Part shown: one piece after another, positions 17,344-25,595 of the stretch
How the letters are laid out: each line of letters begins with the position of its first letter
Position numbering within the stretch: position 1 is the stretch's first letter
Assembly: GCA_029194665.1 (NCBI GenBank)
Contig: JARFXO010000001.1
Span: 186,001 to 250,000, forward strand
Length of the DNA: 64,000 nt
Direction: 5' to 3'
DNA from: Nitrospira sp.
GTDB taxonomy: Bacteria > Nitrospirota > Nitrospiria > Nitrospirales > Nitrospiraceae
The notes under the pieces: generated by a model
What the model was told of the DNA's origin: nothing
Seen by the model: only the letters and a program-made list of their open reading frames with translations
The model's database searches: none
Translations under genes and position numbers: made by a program

Positions 17344-17832
17344 ATGAGAGGAAGAGCGCTTTGCCAGTCTCTGGTCTTTACGGCAATAGCGCTTGCCTCA
17401 TGGGATGTCTCCGTCTTTGGATCCGATGAAGCCGTCCTCAGACCACGGGTCCCGATTGATCAACTTCAGGAAGCGAGAACATGGAAGAGTCCATTTCCCG
17501 CAACCGTCGAAACAATTGAAAAGGGGAAGCAACTTTTTCACGGGAAGGCCTTCTGTGTAACCTGCCACGGACGAGACGGCAAGGGATTGGGAGGTGATAT
17601 TGAGCCGGGTACGCTTAAGGGTCCCTTGCCGCGCGATTTCACCGACCAAGAATGGCAGGCCACCCGGACCGACGGTGAACTCCTCTGGATCTTGAAGAAC
17701 GGCAGCAAAGGCACGGCGATGGCGAAGTTCATTCCATTGGTCTTGACCGAAGAGGAAGCGTGGCAAGTCTTGCTTTATGTGCGATCGTTCGGCAACGGCC
17801 AAGACAAATCACAAGCGGAAGGACTGCCGTAA
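17344..17832 (+). CDS. Periplasmic monohaem c-type cytochrome
   Basis: A 162-residue protein with a signal peptide (about 1-26) and one haem site CVTCH (Cys71, Cys74, His75). A class-I fold is indicated by KGKQLFHGKAFCVTCHGRDGKG and by a plausible distal Met126 in GTAMAKFIP. The C-terminal helix EEAWQVLLYVRSFG is typical. It is likely an electron carrier in the periplasm. Nitrospira encode many such cytochromes; which oxidase or dehydrogenase it serves is not readable. The start ATG 17344 follows a GAGAAGAG stretch. Confidence 0.92.
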   Translation: MRGRALCQSLVFTAIALASWDVSVFGSDEAVLRPRVPIDQLQEARTWKSPFPATVETIEKGKQLFHGKAFCVTCHGRDGKGLGGDIEPGTLKGPLPRDFTDQEWQATRTDGELLWILKNGSKGTAMAKFIPLVLTEEEAWQVLLYVRSFGNGQDKSQAEGLP

Positions 17833-17924
17833 AGGGATCTGTCTGTTTGCTCCCTTGAGCTGGAGACAGAGAGAAGGGCACGCCGAGAAATCGACGACAG
17901 TCACCAGACTCACCCCCCATACCA

Positions 17925-19265
17925 TCAAGGCTTGGGGGATTGGGACGGTGATTGATCATGTAGAAGCGATTGCACGGTTTCACCCACCAACGCCCGCTCC
18001 ACCGCCTTATCTCGATGCCGCAAGAGAGCGGACACAGGATCGCTGCTATCGAGATGGGGCAGTATCCACGGCGGGGTTCCGTTGCGAACCGAATCCAGGA
18101 CCTCTTTCACCAAGATCAGGTCCGGCGACTTGATGAGGCTTACCCCTTCCGGTTCCTGAAGGCGGCCCACAAACCCATTTTCAATGAGACGTTCGACTTC
18201 TTCCTCCACCAGGGACAAGGGAATGTTCAGTTCGCTCGACAACTCCGGCAGCTTCAACGGGCGGTCCCCTTTGAGGTAATGATTCCCCAGAACTCGCAAT
18301 ACCTTGAGAGCCAGTTGTTCACGGAAGACGTGTGTGCCCTGCTCCCAGAGCAAGCGCGACAAATAGGCCGTCGGATACTGGTGGAAAAAGGAAAACTGCG
18401 CCCCAATCAGCACGATCATCCAGCCGGTGTAGAGCCACAGGAGGAACAGCATGAGCACGGCAAAACTCGAATAAATGGCGCTGTAATTGGCGGAGGCAGC
18501 CACGAATTTGGCAAAGGCTTCACCGGCGATGATCCAGAGAATAGCCGCCGAGACGCCACCGATCGCTGCTGAACGGAGTTCGACCTGGGTATTGGGGATC
18601 ATCTTATACAAGAACGTGAAGACGCCACAGAACATCAAGAAGGGAACCATTTCGCCGCTCCACACGAGCAGCGTCCCAAACGGCTCCAATGCAATGAGAT
18701 GTTGGACCACCGTGTTGCTTTGGAGCGAAGCCAGCAGGCCGAACGCGCTAAAGACCAGGACCGGTCCTACGAGGACAGCACTCAAGTAGTCGGCAAACTT
18801 CCGGTCCCAGGTGCGTCCCTGTTTCACCTGCCAAATCGCGTTCAACGCCTGCTCGATCTTATCGATCAGCGAATACGTCGTATAGAACAGGCCGGCAATG
18901 CCGGCGGCCCCCAGCACGCCGATCTTGATATTGTCTACGAAATTAATAATGGTGGCGGTGACCTCTCGATTCTTAGGACCTAGAGGTACGAGCGCCTGCG
19001 CCAAGAAGGGTTCGATCACGTGATGGACACCGAAGGCCTTCAGGACCGAGAACATCACGGCGAGAAACGGTACCAACGACAGCAACGTCGTATAGACCAG
19101 ACCGGCCGTCCGCGCATCGAGCAAGCGATGACGGAACTCCATGCCGACGGCGGTAGCCAGCCGAAGCGTTTGTACAGTCAACCGTTGGAGCAACGACATG
19201 CTTGCCAGATCCCCCGTCCAGAGATCCTGCTTCGCAAACTGGGAAATGCGTGTGGAGCGGCTCAT
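17925..19265 (-). CDS. YihY/BrkB (RNase BN-like) family inner-membrane protein with C-terminal winged helix
   Basis: A 446-residue protein from ATG 19265; an in-frame upstream ATG (19367) adds an unlikely Arg/Cys leader. The membrane domain (about 30-290) has the YihY pattern: RTAGLVYTTLLSLVPFLAVMFSVL, then GAAGIAGLFYTTYSLIDKIEQALNAIW and FLLWLYTGWMIVLIGAQFSFFHQY. The extra 130 residues after it (LRVLGNHYLKGDRPLKLPELS) look like a winged-helix domain, as in a subgroup of this family. The older RNase BN label belongs to another protein; the molecular function is unknown. It is convergent with the cytochrome gene. Confidence 0.85.
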   Translation of the reverse strand: MSRSTRISQFAKQDLWTGDLASMSLLQRLTVQTLRLATAVGMEFRHRLLDARTAGLVYTTLLSLVPFLAVMFSVLKAFGVHHVIEPFLAQALVPLGPKNREVTATIINFVDNIKIGVLGAAGIAGLFYTTYSLIDKIEQALNAIWQVKQGRTWDRKFADYLSAVLVGPVLVFSAFGLLASLQSNTVVQHLIALEPFGTLLVWSGEMVPFLMFCGVFTFLYKMIPNTQVELRSAAIGGVSAAILWIIAGEAFAKFVAASANYSAIYSSFAVLMLFLLWLYTGWMIVLIGAQFSFFHQYPTAYLSRLLWEQGTHVFREQLALKVLRVLGNHYLKGDRPLKLPELSSELNIPLSLVEEEVERLIENGFVGRLQEPEGVSLIKSPDLILVKEVLDSVRNGTPPWILPHLDSSDPVSALLRHRDKAVERALVGETVQSLLHDQSPSQSPKP

Positions 19266-19578
19266 AGGCTTGCTTTCCCTAGCAGGGTATCGAAAAACTT
19301 TGGACACTCTACCGCGAATCCCGCCGTTTGTGGAGTCCCTACAGCATGAATCTATTCGCGGAAGCATCCTCGCGGCGAAGGTCGAACAGCCGCTGGCTCG
19401 ATTTTAGGTCGTAGGCAATGCCTCGTCGAAGTACGTTCTTGTCGAAAGCCTATCAATGGCAACACCCTAGCCCATCCGGGCATGACGTGTTGCACTTGGA
19501 GTTAGAACTCAATCAAGCTTGCTCTCGTATTTCATTCATTTGATGCCCACGACCTAGTGTGATATCGTCCGTCCTCTT

Positions 19579-20961
19579 ATGCCGGAGTCGGTTCAATCCT
19601 TCACGCTGGTCGATGTGCCAGGCGGCGCGCCGCTGCTTGGCCACCTGGGGACGTTCAAACGCGCCCCGTTGGAGACGATGTCCGGGTGGTGGCGCCGGTA
19701 CGGCGATGCGCTGCGCTTTCGGCTTGGGCCGAAGACTCTCCATCTCTTCAGTCATCCTGATCTCGCTGAAGAGATTCTGGTCCAGCAAGCCGACCGCTTT
19801 GTGAAAGTGTATGACCCTCGGAAGCCGACCGGCATCTCGCTAGTTCTAGGTAATGGATTGGTGACCAGTTCAGGCGCGGTCTGGAAGCGGCATCGGCGCA
19901 TTATCCAGCCGATTTTTCATCGCTCTCGGATGGCTGCCATGGCAGATCGGATGGCCCAGGTGGGCGAGCTGCGGATTGTCGGTTGGGTAAGTCTTGAAGG
20001 ACAGCCGATCGATATCGGCGACGAAATGATGCAGTTGACGCTCGAAGTAATCTCGCAAACCATGTTCACCGCCAGTATGGCGCAACACATCGATCAGATC
20101 CGTCATGCGTTACGTGTGAGCCTGCAGTATGCAGTCGACTCGGTTCAGAACCCACTGCGTCTCCCCAGCTGGGTGCCGACTTCACGCAACCGTGAATTCC
20201 GTTCTGCCATGCAGTTTATGGATAGCCTGATCTATGGATTGCTTACCGAGCGGCGTCGCAGCGGATCCCAGCATGGCGATCTCCTTGATCTGTTGCTCCA
20301 GGCCCGCGATGAAGAGACCGGTGCCGGACTGACCGATCAAGAGCTGCGGGACGAAACGTTCACCATCTTTGCGGCTGGACACGGGACCACGGCCACTGCG
20401 CTCGCCTGGACCTGGTATCTTCTCGCAACCCATCCAGAGGCGAAGGCACGGTTTCATGAGGAAGTGGACCGAGTTCTCCAAGGAAGAACGCCAAACGCCG
20501 ACGACCTTCAGCACCTCCCGTATACGCGGGCCATCTTCGAGGAATCACTCCGGCTGTATCCACCGGCTCCAGTCGTACAGCGCAAGGCGGCGATCAATAC
20601 TACTGTGGGTGGATTACCACTACCGGAAGGCGCGCTCGTCTTCGTCAGCATATACAATCTGCACAGACACCCGGCCTTTTGGACGAACCCCGACAGATTT
20701 CTGCCGGAGCGATGGTTGAATGGCGAGCGGCCGACTGCCAGATTTGCCTACCTTCCGTTCGGCGCAGGACCACGCGCCTGCGTGGGGATTCATTTCGCAT
20801 CAGTCGAAGGGCCACTTCTATTAGCCCTGATCGGTCACCGCTACGATCTGCAACCGGCTCAAGAAGTTGTCGAGGCCGAATTCTTCGTGACCTTGCAACC
20901 GAAAAGTGGCATCCGCATGATTCTCCAGCCGCGCCATGTGCCGGTCGTATCGAGCGCCTAG
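19579..20961 (+). CDS. Cytochrome P450
   Basis: A 460-residue P450 of ordinary length with no membrane anchor. The I-helix oxygen-binding motif AGHGTT is at 266-271. The K-helix ExxR is E322-R325, followed by the PERW region (ERWL, about 377-380). The haem loop FGAGPRACVG has ligand Cys401. The overall pattern resembles bacterial CYP102-head or CYP110-like fatty-acid hydroxylases. The substrate is unknown, and no ferredoxin or reductase gene is adjacent. It stands alone between the YihY gene and two tRNA genes. Confidence 0.95.
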   Translation: MPESVQSFTLVDVPGGAPLLGHLGTFKRAPLETMSGWWRRYGDALRFRLGPKTLHLFSHPDLAEEILVQQADRFVKVYDPRKPTGISLVLGNGLVTSSGAVWKRHRRIIQPIFHRSRMAAMADRMAQVGELRIVGWVSLEGQPIDIGDEMMQLTLEVISQTMFTASMAQHIDQIRHALRVSLQYAVDSVQNPLRLPSWVPTSRNREFRSAMQFMDSLIYGLLTERRRSGSQHGDLLDLLLQARDEETGAGLTDQELRDETFTIFAAGHGTTATALAWTWYLLATHPEAKARFHEEVDRVLQGRTPNADDLQHLPYTRAIFEESLRLYPPAPVVQRKAAINTTVGGLPLPEGALVFVSIYNLHRHPAFWTNPDRFLPERWLNGERPTARFAYLPFGAGPRACVGIHFASVEGPLLLALIGHRYDLQPAQEVVEAEFFVTLQPKSGIRMILQPRHVPVVSSA

Positions 20962-21079
20962 AGCCTTACAGGCCCTTAACTTATCTCATGAGTCTGAATT
21001 CTGTGGGCTACTGAGGCGGTCTATCCGCACGCGATAGATTACGCTACAAAAATGGAGAGCGCACGAGCGAAGCTTGGTT

Positions 21080-21155
<76 letters not shown>

Positions 21156-21197
21156 CACCGGGTATTGAATTGTCGATGTCGATTACAAGAACCGGTT

Positions 21198-21274
21198 TGG
21201 TGCGCCTGACAGGATTTGAACCTGTGGCCCTCAGCTCCGGAGGCTGATGCTCTATCCAGCTGAGCTACAGGCGC
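21198..21274 (-). tRNA. tRNA-Arg (anticodon CCG)
   Basis: Read on the minus strand, a 77-base cloverleaf with encoded CCA. The acceptor GCGCCTG pairs perfectly with CAGGCGC, discriminator A. The D arm is GCTCAGCTGGATAGAGC, the anticodon loop CTCCGGA gives CCG, and the T arm is ACAGGTTCAAATCCTGT. It reads CGG codons. Confidence 0.97.
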
Positions 21275-21393
21275 TCCTGCAACCAAGGAACTTCACCTTA
21301 GCATAGCGAGAAATATACTGTCTAGCGCACATTATGCGTGTGTCGTATCACTGCACTTGTGGATGCATCGTTTCAAAATCCAGACCTCAACCC

Positions 21394-22011
21394 TCACACT
21401 TCGGGATCTGGTATGAAAGCAAAGGGCAGGAACAGTTCTTCTCCCTCGATTCCTTGTTGATGGCGCAATGTCTCGATTTCCACCGCCTCCATCCCAGCGA
21501 GATGATTCTCTTCTTCTCGAAAGGCTTTCGAGGGCCGAATAAGTGGAACGGCCGTTTGCACAGCACAGGCCCCACTGACCAAGACCCCATCATCCTGAGG
21601 AACACCCATGGAACGACAGACCAGCGGTCGAAACTCGTAGAGGCCACAGGTTCCATCAGGCTCCAAGGCCGGACAAGGCCAACTCTCGAACCGTTGAACA
21701 ACGCAGTCAATTTCCTGCTCGGGCCACCGGTCGATAAAACGATCCGTGCGCAGTTGTTGCGCGGCGGCTGTTAGCGCGGTGACTTGCGCGGCTGCTGACT
21801 GTTCGATCCTGCTCCGGTGCTCATCGGATAGGCTGCGGAGACCACGCCGAACTTCACGCCGGTCGAGGATGGTCACGGGAAAGAGTCCGACACAACAGCC
21901 GGAACATCCTTTGGTACAAGGAAGGCTCCCGAGGAGAGAGGCATTCCCCCGGTCAAACCAGCGAGCGGTCCTTTCAAACAACGGTGAAGGAATGGGGGGT
22001 GCCCCTGACAT
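21394..22011 (-). CDS. YkgJ-family cysteine cluster protein
   Basis: A 205-residue protein starting at ATG 22011, directly after the stop of the upstream gene (22013). It carries the zinc/iron chelation pattern of the family: LPCTKGCSGCC near the N-terminus, then PCPALEPDGTCGLYEFRPLVCRSMG and a final Cys in SGACAV. These Cys-rich modules are annotated Zn- or Fe-binding, but a precise function is unknown. The overlapping arrangement with the hypothetical gene upstream suggests a two-gene operon. Confidence 0.85.
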   Translation of the reverse strand: MSGAPPIPSPLFERTARWFDRGNASLLGSLPCTKGCSGCCVGLFPVTILDRREVRRGLRSLSDEHRSRIEQSAAAQVTALTAAAQQLRTDRFIDRWPEQEIDCVVQRFESWPCPALEPDGTCGLYEFRPLVCRSMGVPQDDGVLVSGACAVQTAVPLIRPSKAFREEENHLAGMEAVEIETLRHQQGIEGEELFLPFAFIPDPEV

Positions 22012-22012
22012 G

Positions 22013-22573
22013 CTAGTCTTTGTCCGAGGCCGACATGTCCACGATGAGTTCACCTTTGGGAGAATAGAAACCCTGATTGTCGATTTGCACGATTCCGTTG
22101 CACTGCTCCTGATAGAACTCGAGGATCCAGCCATTGAAATCGTAACCCTCGTCGGTCACATCATTCTCCGCCATGCGCGTGGTCAAAATAAACCGACAAC
22201 GGGTCACATATTCCATCGCGAGCTGCGCTTCGATGTCGGAGTGAGCAGTGAGGAGGTTCAGAAAAAGCTTCCGCTCTTGATCATAGACATCTCGATAGCT
22301 GCCACGATCACGCACACAAAAGAGGTGGATCGGCTTGCGTTCTTGATGGTAGCCCAATGTCACTTGAACCCAAGCCCAATCCTCGAGCGCTCCTTCCTCC
22401 AGATTGGGAGGCACGGTAGGACTTTCCCCGCGGGACTTTAGGAAATCGATTACCAGTCGGAGAGGAGGAGAATTCTCCTTTTGGCAGAACACGCGCGAAT
22501 AGAGGAAGCTTTCATCCTGTTCGGACGCTTGGTTGGCTACACCTACGGGTAATATCGGTAGCTCTTTAGCCAC
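22013..22573 (-). CDS. Hypothetical protein
   Basis: A 186-residue soluble protein that I do not recognise. It is acidic and rich in aromatic residues, with segments such as PPLRLVIDFLKSRG, WAWVQVTLGYHQERKPIHLFCVRD and NGWILEFYQEQCNGIVQIDNQGFYSPKGELIVD. The last resembles a beta-sheet ending. There is no signal peptide or membrane helix. It is first in a two-gene minus-strand unit with the YkgJ-type protein, and its stop is one base from that start. Homologues would be expected mainly in Nitrospira, but this is a guess. Confidence 0.7.
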   Translation of the reverse strand: MAKELPILPVGVANQASEQDESFLYSRVFCQKENSPPLRLVIDFLKSRGESPTVPPNLEEGALEDWAWVQVTLGYHQERKPIHLFCVRDRGSYRDVYDQERKLFLNLLTAHSDIEAQLAMEYVTRCRFILTTRMAENDVTDEGYDFNGWILEFYQEQCNGIVQIDNQGFYSPKGELIVDMSASDKD

Positions 22574-22705
22574 GTGAACTCACCAACGTCAAGAGCCGTT
22601 TGCGTCTCTTCGGAAGGTCCATCCTGCTCTACTCTACCCTTCCATTTGCTTGAACCGCAAGAGGCTGTGTGTGCATTTCTCCATGACAGACGCGCGTTTT
22701 TCTCG

Positions 22706-22734
22706 TTGACAGTCTTCGGACTCTTGGCTACACT
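22706..22734 (+). promoter_or_regulatory. Sigma-70-type promoter for the HU gene
   Basis: TTGACA (22706-22711) and TACACT (22729-22734) are separated by 17 bases, a near-consensus housekeeping promoter. It points at the HU gene, leaving an untranslated leader of roughly 120 bases. Confidence 0.7.
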
Positions 22735-22863
22735 CTCGCGGGTTTTCACGATGTGGGTAGAAGCGCGCGCATGGGCGGCCCACTAGCCGGGATGTGTTTC
22801 AACCAGGCGCGTCACGTCGCATATCGACTTATTATAATCCCTTACCCTCAAGGAGGTTCACGA

Positions 22864-23151
22864 ATGGCCAAATCAATGACGAAATCGCAGATCGCAGATT
22901 ACCTCGCCGGAAAAGCCGGCATCACGAAAAAAGGAGCGGTACAGATTCTTGATGATCTGGCAGCCCTGGCCTATCGTGAGGCCAAGAACGTTTTCACGGT
23001 GCCTGGAATCGGCAAACTCAAGCTCGCTAACCGCAAGGCGCGCATCGGCCGCAATCCGCAGACCGGTGAGGAAATCAAGATCCCGGCAAAGCGAGTAGTC
23101 AAGTTTCGTGTCGCTAAAGCTGCCAAGGACTCAATCCTCGGCAAGAAGTAA
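22864..23151 (+). CDS. HU-family DNA-binding protein
   Basis: A 95-residue protein starting at ATG 22864, 7 bases after AAGGAGG. HU marks: the helical dimer region SQIADYLAGKAGITKKGAVQILDDLAALAYREA, then FTVPGIGKLKLANRKARIGRNPQTGEEIKIPAK (the DNA-binding arms, including the Arg-Asn-Pro tip), and VVKFRVAKAAKDSIL. It is a nucleoid architectural protein. The ARIGRNPQTGEEI arm with the IPAK strand is nearly canonical. A promoter and terminator both flank it, so it is a single-gene transcript. Confidence 0.94.
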   Translation: MAKSMTKSQIADYLAGKAGITKKGAVQILDDLAALAYREAKNVFTVPGIGKLKLANRKARIGRNPQTGEEIKIPAKRVVKFRVAKAAKDSILGKK

Positions 23152-23230
23152 GGCGAATCCTATCCCCTGCACCACCGTATCGCCTGATCCATGGCAGTGT
23201 GGACTCATCCGCTCCATTTAGAACATACAA

Positions 23231-23265
23231 GAGGGGGCGAGATTGCATCGAAATCTCGTCCCCTC
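23231..23265. terminator. Terminator hairpin between HU and a MoaD-like gene
   Basis: A 14-bp stem with one G-T wobble: GAGGGGGCGAGATT (23231-23244) pairs with AATCTCGTCCCCTC (23252-23265) around a 7-base loop. It sits between two convergent genes and probably stops transcription from both sides. The T-run after it is short on either strand. Confidence 0.65.
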
Positions 23266-23282
23266 TTCACATGTCCGGGCAT

Positions 23283-23567
23283 TTACGGGGCCGACGGGCC
23301 AAGTCCGCTCCCCCCCATCCCATCGTGTCCGATCAGACGAATCGCGTCCCCATCGTGAACGAGCGAGTCTTCGCTGGCGATCTTCTTATTGATGGTCACA
23401 AGCACTTTCTTCTCTCTCAACAGTTGCAGCAGATGTCGAAGCTGAATGCCTTGTCGTTGGATCAATTGACGAACGGACATCGATCGATCAATGTCGCAGG
23501 CCAGATCACACTCGCCATCCACGGTTTGCAGTTGTCCGGTCAAAACGATGGTTATCATCTCCGTCAT
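23283..23567 (-). CDS. MoaD/ThiS-like beta-grasp protein with a tail after Gly-Gly
   Basis: A 94-residue protein. It starts with a beta hairpin ITIVLTGQLQ, then DIDRSMSVRQLIQRQGI (the helix), VLVTINKKIASEDSLVHDGDAIRLIGHDG and the diglycine Gly85-Gly86. The VHDGDxIxxI stretch before Gly-Gly is the MoaD/ThiS ending. Unlike MoaD or ThiS, eight more residues (SGLGPSAP) follow, so the Gly-Gly is not the C-terminus. Such tails occur in ubiquitin-like sulfur carriers that a peptidase must trim. No E1-like or JAMM protease gene is nearby. The exact role (sulfur carrier or protein modifier) is undetermined. Confidence 0.75.
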   Translation of the reverse strand: MTEMITIVLTGQLQTVDGECDLACDIDRSMSVRQLIQRQGIQLRHLLQLLREKKVLVTINKKIASEDSLVHDGDAIRLIGHDGMGGSGLGPSAP

Positions 23568-23638
23568 TCCTCATGCGTACGAACGATTTGCCTGTCTCGG
23601 CTGTGCGACTGTTGACTCACCGGTCATCTCTTCCGATA

Positions 23639-24073
23639 ATGGAGGCCATGCCAACTCTCGATGTTCATAATCCCGGAATGCCCGACCTCCAGTTCGTTCT
23701 CTTCGTGTCGGCGCTCTGCACAGCAGATCTCACGACGATCAATGTGTCCAAAGATCTCCGACAAACGATCTTCGATCGTTGCTGGGCACTCATTCATACC
23801 GAGCCACCACCTACGAACCCTAAAGAACGGGTTCTTGACCTCCGGGGAGGGACGGAGCTCACGCTCGAGGCCTGTGCTTCTACGATCCGATCTCTCCTCC
23901 ACGAGGCCAACATTACCACCTTGGTGTGGGACCATCCGGTGAGTGACCCTCGCATGAACAGCACACCTGAAGCCCTCCCCTTGATCGATCGATTGGGACA
24001 ATTATATCCGGACAGCCCGAACGTCGTCGATCCTTCTCATCAACCTCCCGGTGGTTCCGACCCCGCTCCGTAA
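23639..24073 (+). CDS. Hypothetical protein
   Basis: A 144-residue soluble protein that I do not recognise. It starts in the divergent region next to the MoaD-like gene; ATG 23639 is chosen because the frame's first ATG at 23573 leaves no room for a ribosome binding site. It begins MEAMPTLDVHNPGMPDLQF and has a DLRGGTELTLEACASTIRSLL segment and a Pro/Ser-rich end. There are no clear catalytic motifs. The rmlC-like gene starts 11 bp downstream, suggesting co-transcription. Confidence 0.6.
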   Translation: MEAMPTLDVHNPGMPDLQFVLFVSALCTADLTTINVSKDLRQTIFDRCWALIHTEPPPTNPKERVLDLRGGTELTLEACASTIRSLLHEANITTLVWDHPVSDPRMNSTPEALPLIDRLGQLYPDSPNVVDPSHQPPGGSDPAP

Positions 24074-24084
24074 AAGGGAATACA

Positions 24085-24645
24085 GTGCGAGTAACGACCA
24101 TAGACATCCCTGGCGTACTCTTGCTTGAGCCTTCTGTCATGTCCGATCATCGAGGCTGTTTCGCGGAAACATACCATGACCGTCGTTACCGAGAAGCCGG
24201 CATCGCTGAGCGTTTCGTTCAAGACAATTTTTCGAAATCGATACGAAACACGGTGCGTGGCCTGCACTTCCAAGAACCTCAGGCTCAGGGGAAACTCGTC
24301 ATGGCCCTTGAGGGGACTGTCTACGACGTCGTCGTTGATATCCGCAAAGGGTCGCCGACATTCGGTAAATGGTATGGAGTCGAACTATCCGGGAAGAGCC
24401 TTCAGCAGATGTATGTTCCTCCCGGATGTGCTCATGGCTTTTGCGTCACGAGCGATAGCGCGTGCTTCTTATATAAGTGCACCGCCTATTATTCCCCCAA
24501 AGATGATCGCGGTATCTTGTGGAATGATCCGGCTTTGGGAATTCTCTGGCCGGTCAGGCAACCTATACTCTCAGCAAAAGACCAAACACATCATACTCTT
24601 GCTGCAATGGACGCAGAGTTGCCGTTCTTTAGAGGTACGCGCTAG
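24085..24645 (+). CDS. rmlC: dTDP-4-dehydrorhamnose 3,5-epimerase
   Basis: A 186-residue cupin epimerase starting at GTG 24085. Family marks: MSDHRGCFAETYH, FVQDNFSKSIRNTVRGLHFQ (catalytic His61), GTVYDVVVDIRKGSPTFGKW, and YVPPGCAHGFCVTSDSACFLYKCTAYYSP with Tyr130 as the likely catalytic acid. It converts dTDP-4-keto-6-deoxyglucose to the L-lyxo form in dTDP-rhamnose synthesis for cell-surface polysaccharides. The other three rml genes are not in the window, so it may act with genes elsewhere or have a related epimerase role. Confidence 0.93.
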   Translation: MRVTTIDIPGVLLLEPSVMSDHRGCFAETYHDRRYREAGIAERFVQDNFSKSIRNTVRGLHFQEPQAQGKLVMALEGTVYDVVVDIRKGSPTFGKWYGVELSGKSLQQMYVPPGCAHGFCVTSDSACFLYKCTAYYSPKDDRGILWNDPALGILWPVRQPILSAKDQTHHTLAAMDAELPFFRGTR

Positions 24646-24808
24646 ACCATCTCCTCTCATCCTCTCACCACATACTTAAGCTGGAAGTCCACGCGTGACA
24701 ATCGGCTCTCCCGGATTCGGACCTTGCACTTTGGGTCAACCTATCCTAGTGACAGGCCAGTTACGAGTGTGGTATGAGTGGCACTGCTTTCTTACCCATA
24801 ATTATCAC

Positions 24809-24886
24809 GTCCCCATCGTCTAGCCTGGCCTAGGACATTGCCCTTTCAAGGCAGTAACACGGGTTCAAATCCCGTTGGGGACACCA
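24809..24886 (+). tRNA. tRNA-Glu (anticodon TTC)
   Basis: A 78-base cloverleaf with encoded CCA. The acceptor stem GTCCCCA pairs with TGGGGAC, discriminator A. The D arm is GTCTAGCCTGGCCTAGGAC, typical for tRNA-Glu. The anticodon loop CTTTCAA gives TTC, and the T arm is ACGGGTTCAAATCCCGT. Confidence 0.97.
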
Positions 24887-25015
24887 TCATTTCTAACCAT
24901 CAAGGAGACCACCTCACCTCGCGGCTGCGGGCCGTCGATATCTATCTTGTTTCGCGATGAGGAGCTAACTCCATTACGAGCAGATCAGATCTGAGCACTT
25001 ACCCCTGCGAGGACT

Positions 25016-25399
25016 CTACCCTTCAAACGCATGACTGCATTTCCGGCACAGAAACTTCGACGCGATCGTGTCCTTCCATTCATTGAGCTTTTGAGTATAG
25101 TTCTTGGTCTTCACGGCTCCATACCCCACCCACACCCCTAGAAAGGCGATAGAGGAGGCTAAGTCTGCTATTGCCATCTCGGATTCCGACCCCTGCGGGG
25201 ATGCCAGACTTAGCATCACCGCCACATTCACCGGTATACCGAGGAAAAACCCCTGAAGATAAGCCCAGGGGGCCTTGGGAGGGTGATACGAAGTCGGCAG
25301 CTGCCCCAAGGCCTCCCTAGGCGGCGTTTGACGAAGGATATCGCTGATCTGCTGTGCCTTCTCGGAGTTGCAAGTCGGACAGGTGCGTTCGCCGGGCAT
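25016..25399 (-). CDS. Zinc-ribbon membrane protein (hypothetical)
   Basis: A 127-residue protein starting at ATG 25399 with an AGGAGGAG ribosome binding site 5 bases upstream. An N-terminal CPTCNSEKAQQISD and a C-terminal FLCRKCSHAFEG provide two CxxC pairs that could join as one zinc ribbon in the cytoplasm. Between them are two membrane helices, about YLQGFFLGIPVNVAVMLSLA and IADLASSIAFLGVWVGYGAV. The function is unknown. It lies downstream of amoC on the same strand, separated by the amoC terminator, so any functional link to ammonia oxidation is speculative. Confidence 0.72.
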   Translation of the reverse strand: MPGERTCPTCNSEKAQQISDILRQTPPREALGQLPTSYHPPKAPWAYLQGFFLGIPVNVAVMLSLASPQGSESEMAIADLASSIAFLGVWVGYGAVKTKNYTQKLNEWKDTIASKFLCRKCSHAFEG

Positions 25400-25530
25400 A
25401 TGACTCCTCCTTCCTGGTATCAATTCTTTTGATCCATGCCGTTGAACAGATAGTTGGCTGTTCTGGGCAGGCAGAATTGATTGGTGCAAGGGAACAGTCT
25501 CCGAGTGAAAATTTCTCCTTCAAAATAGTT

Positions 25531-25564
25531 CGGCCCGGAACCCCGTTCATGGTGTTCCGGGCCG
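25531..25564 (-). terminator. Rho-independent terminator of amoC
   Basis: A perfect 11-bp stem, CGGCCCGGAAC (25531-25541) with GTTCCGGGCCG (25554-25564), around a 12-base loop. On the minus strand the stem is followed by AACTATTTTG, a short T-rich tail. It lies 31 bp after the amoC stop and marks amoC as a monocistronic unit. Confidence 0.85.
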
Positions 25565-25595
25565 CTCCATGAAACTCTACTACTCCAGATACAGC

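Noticed and set aside
23283..23567. UBact-type ubiquitin-like modifier
   Set aside because: UBact is Pup-like and rich in Arg/Glu; this protein is beta-grasp MoaD/ThiS-like.
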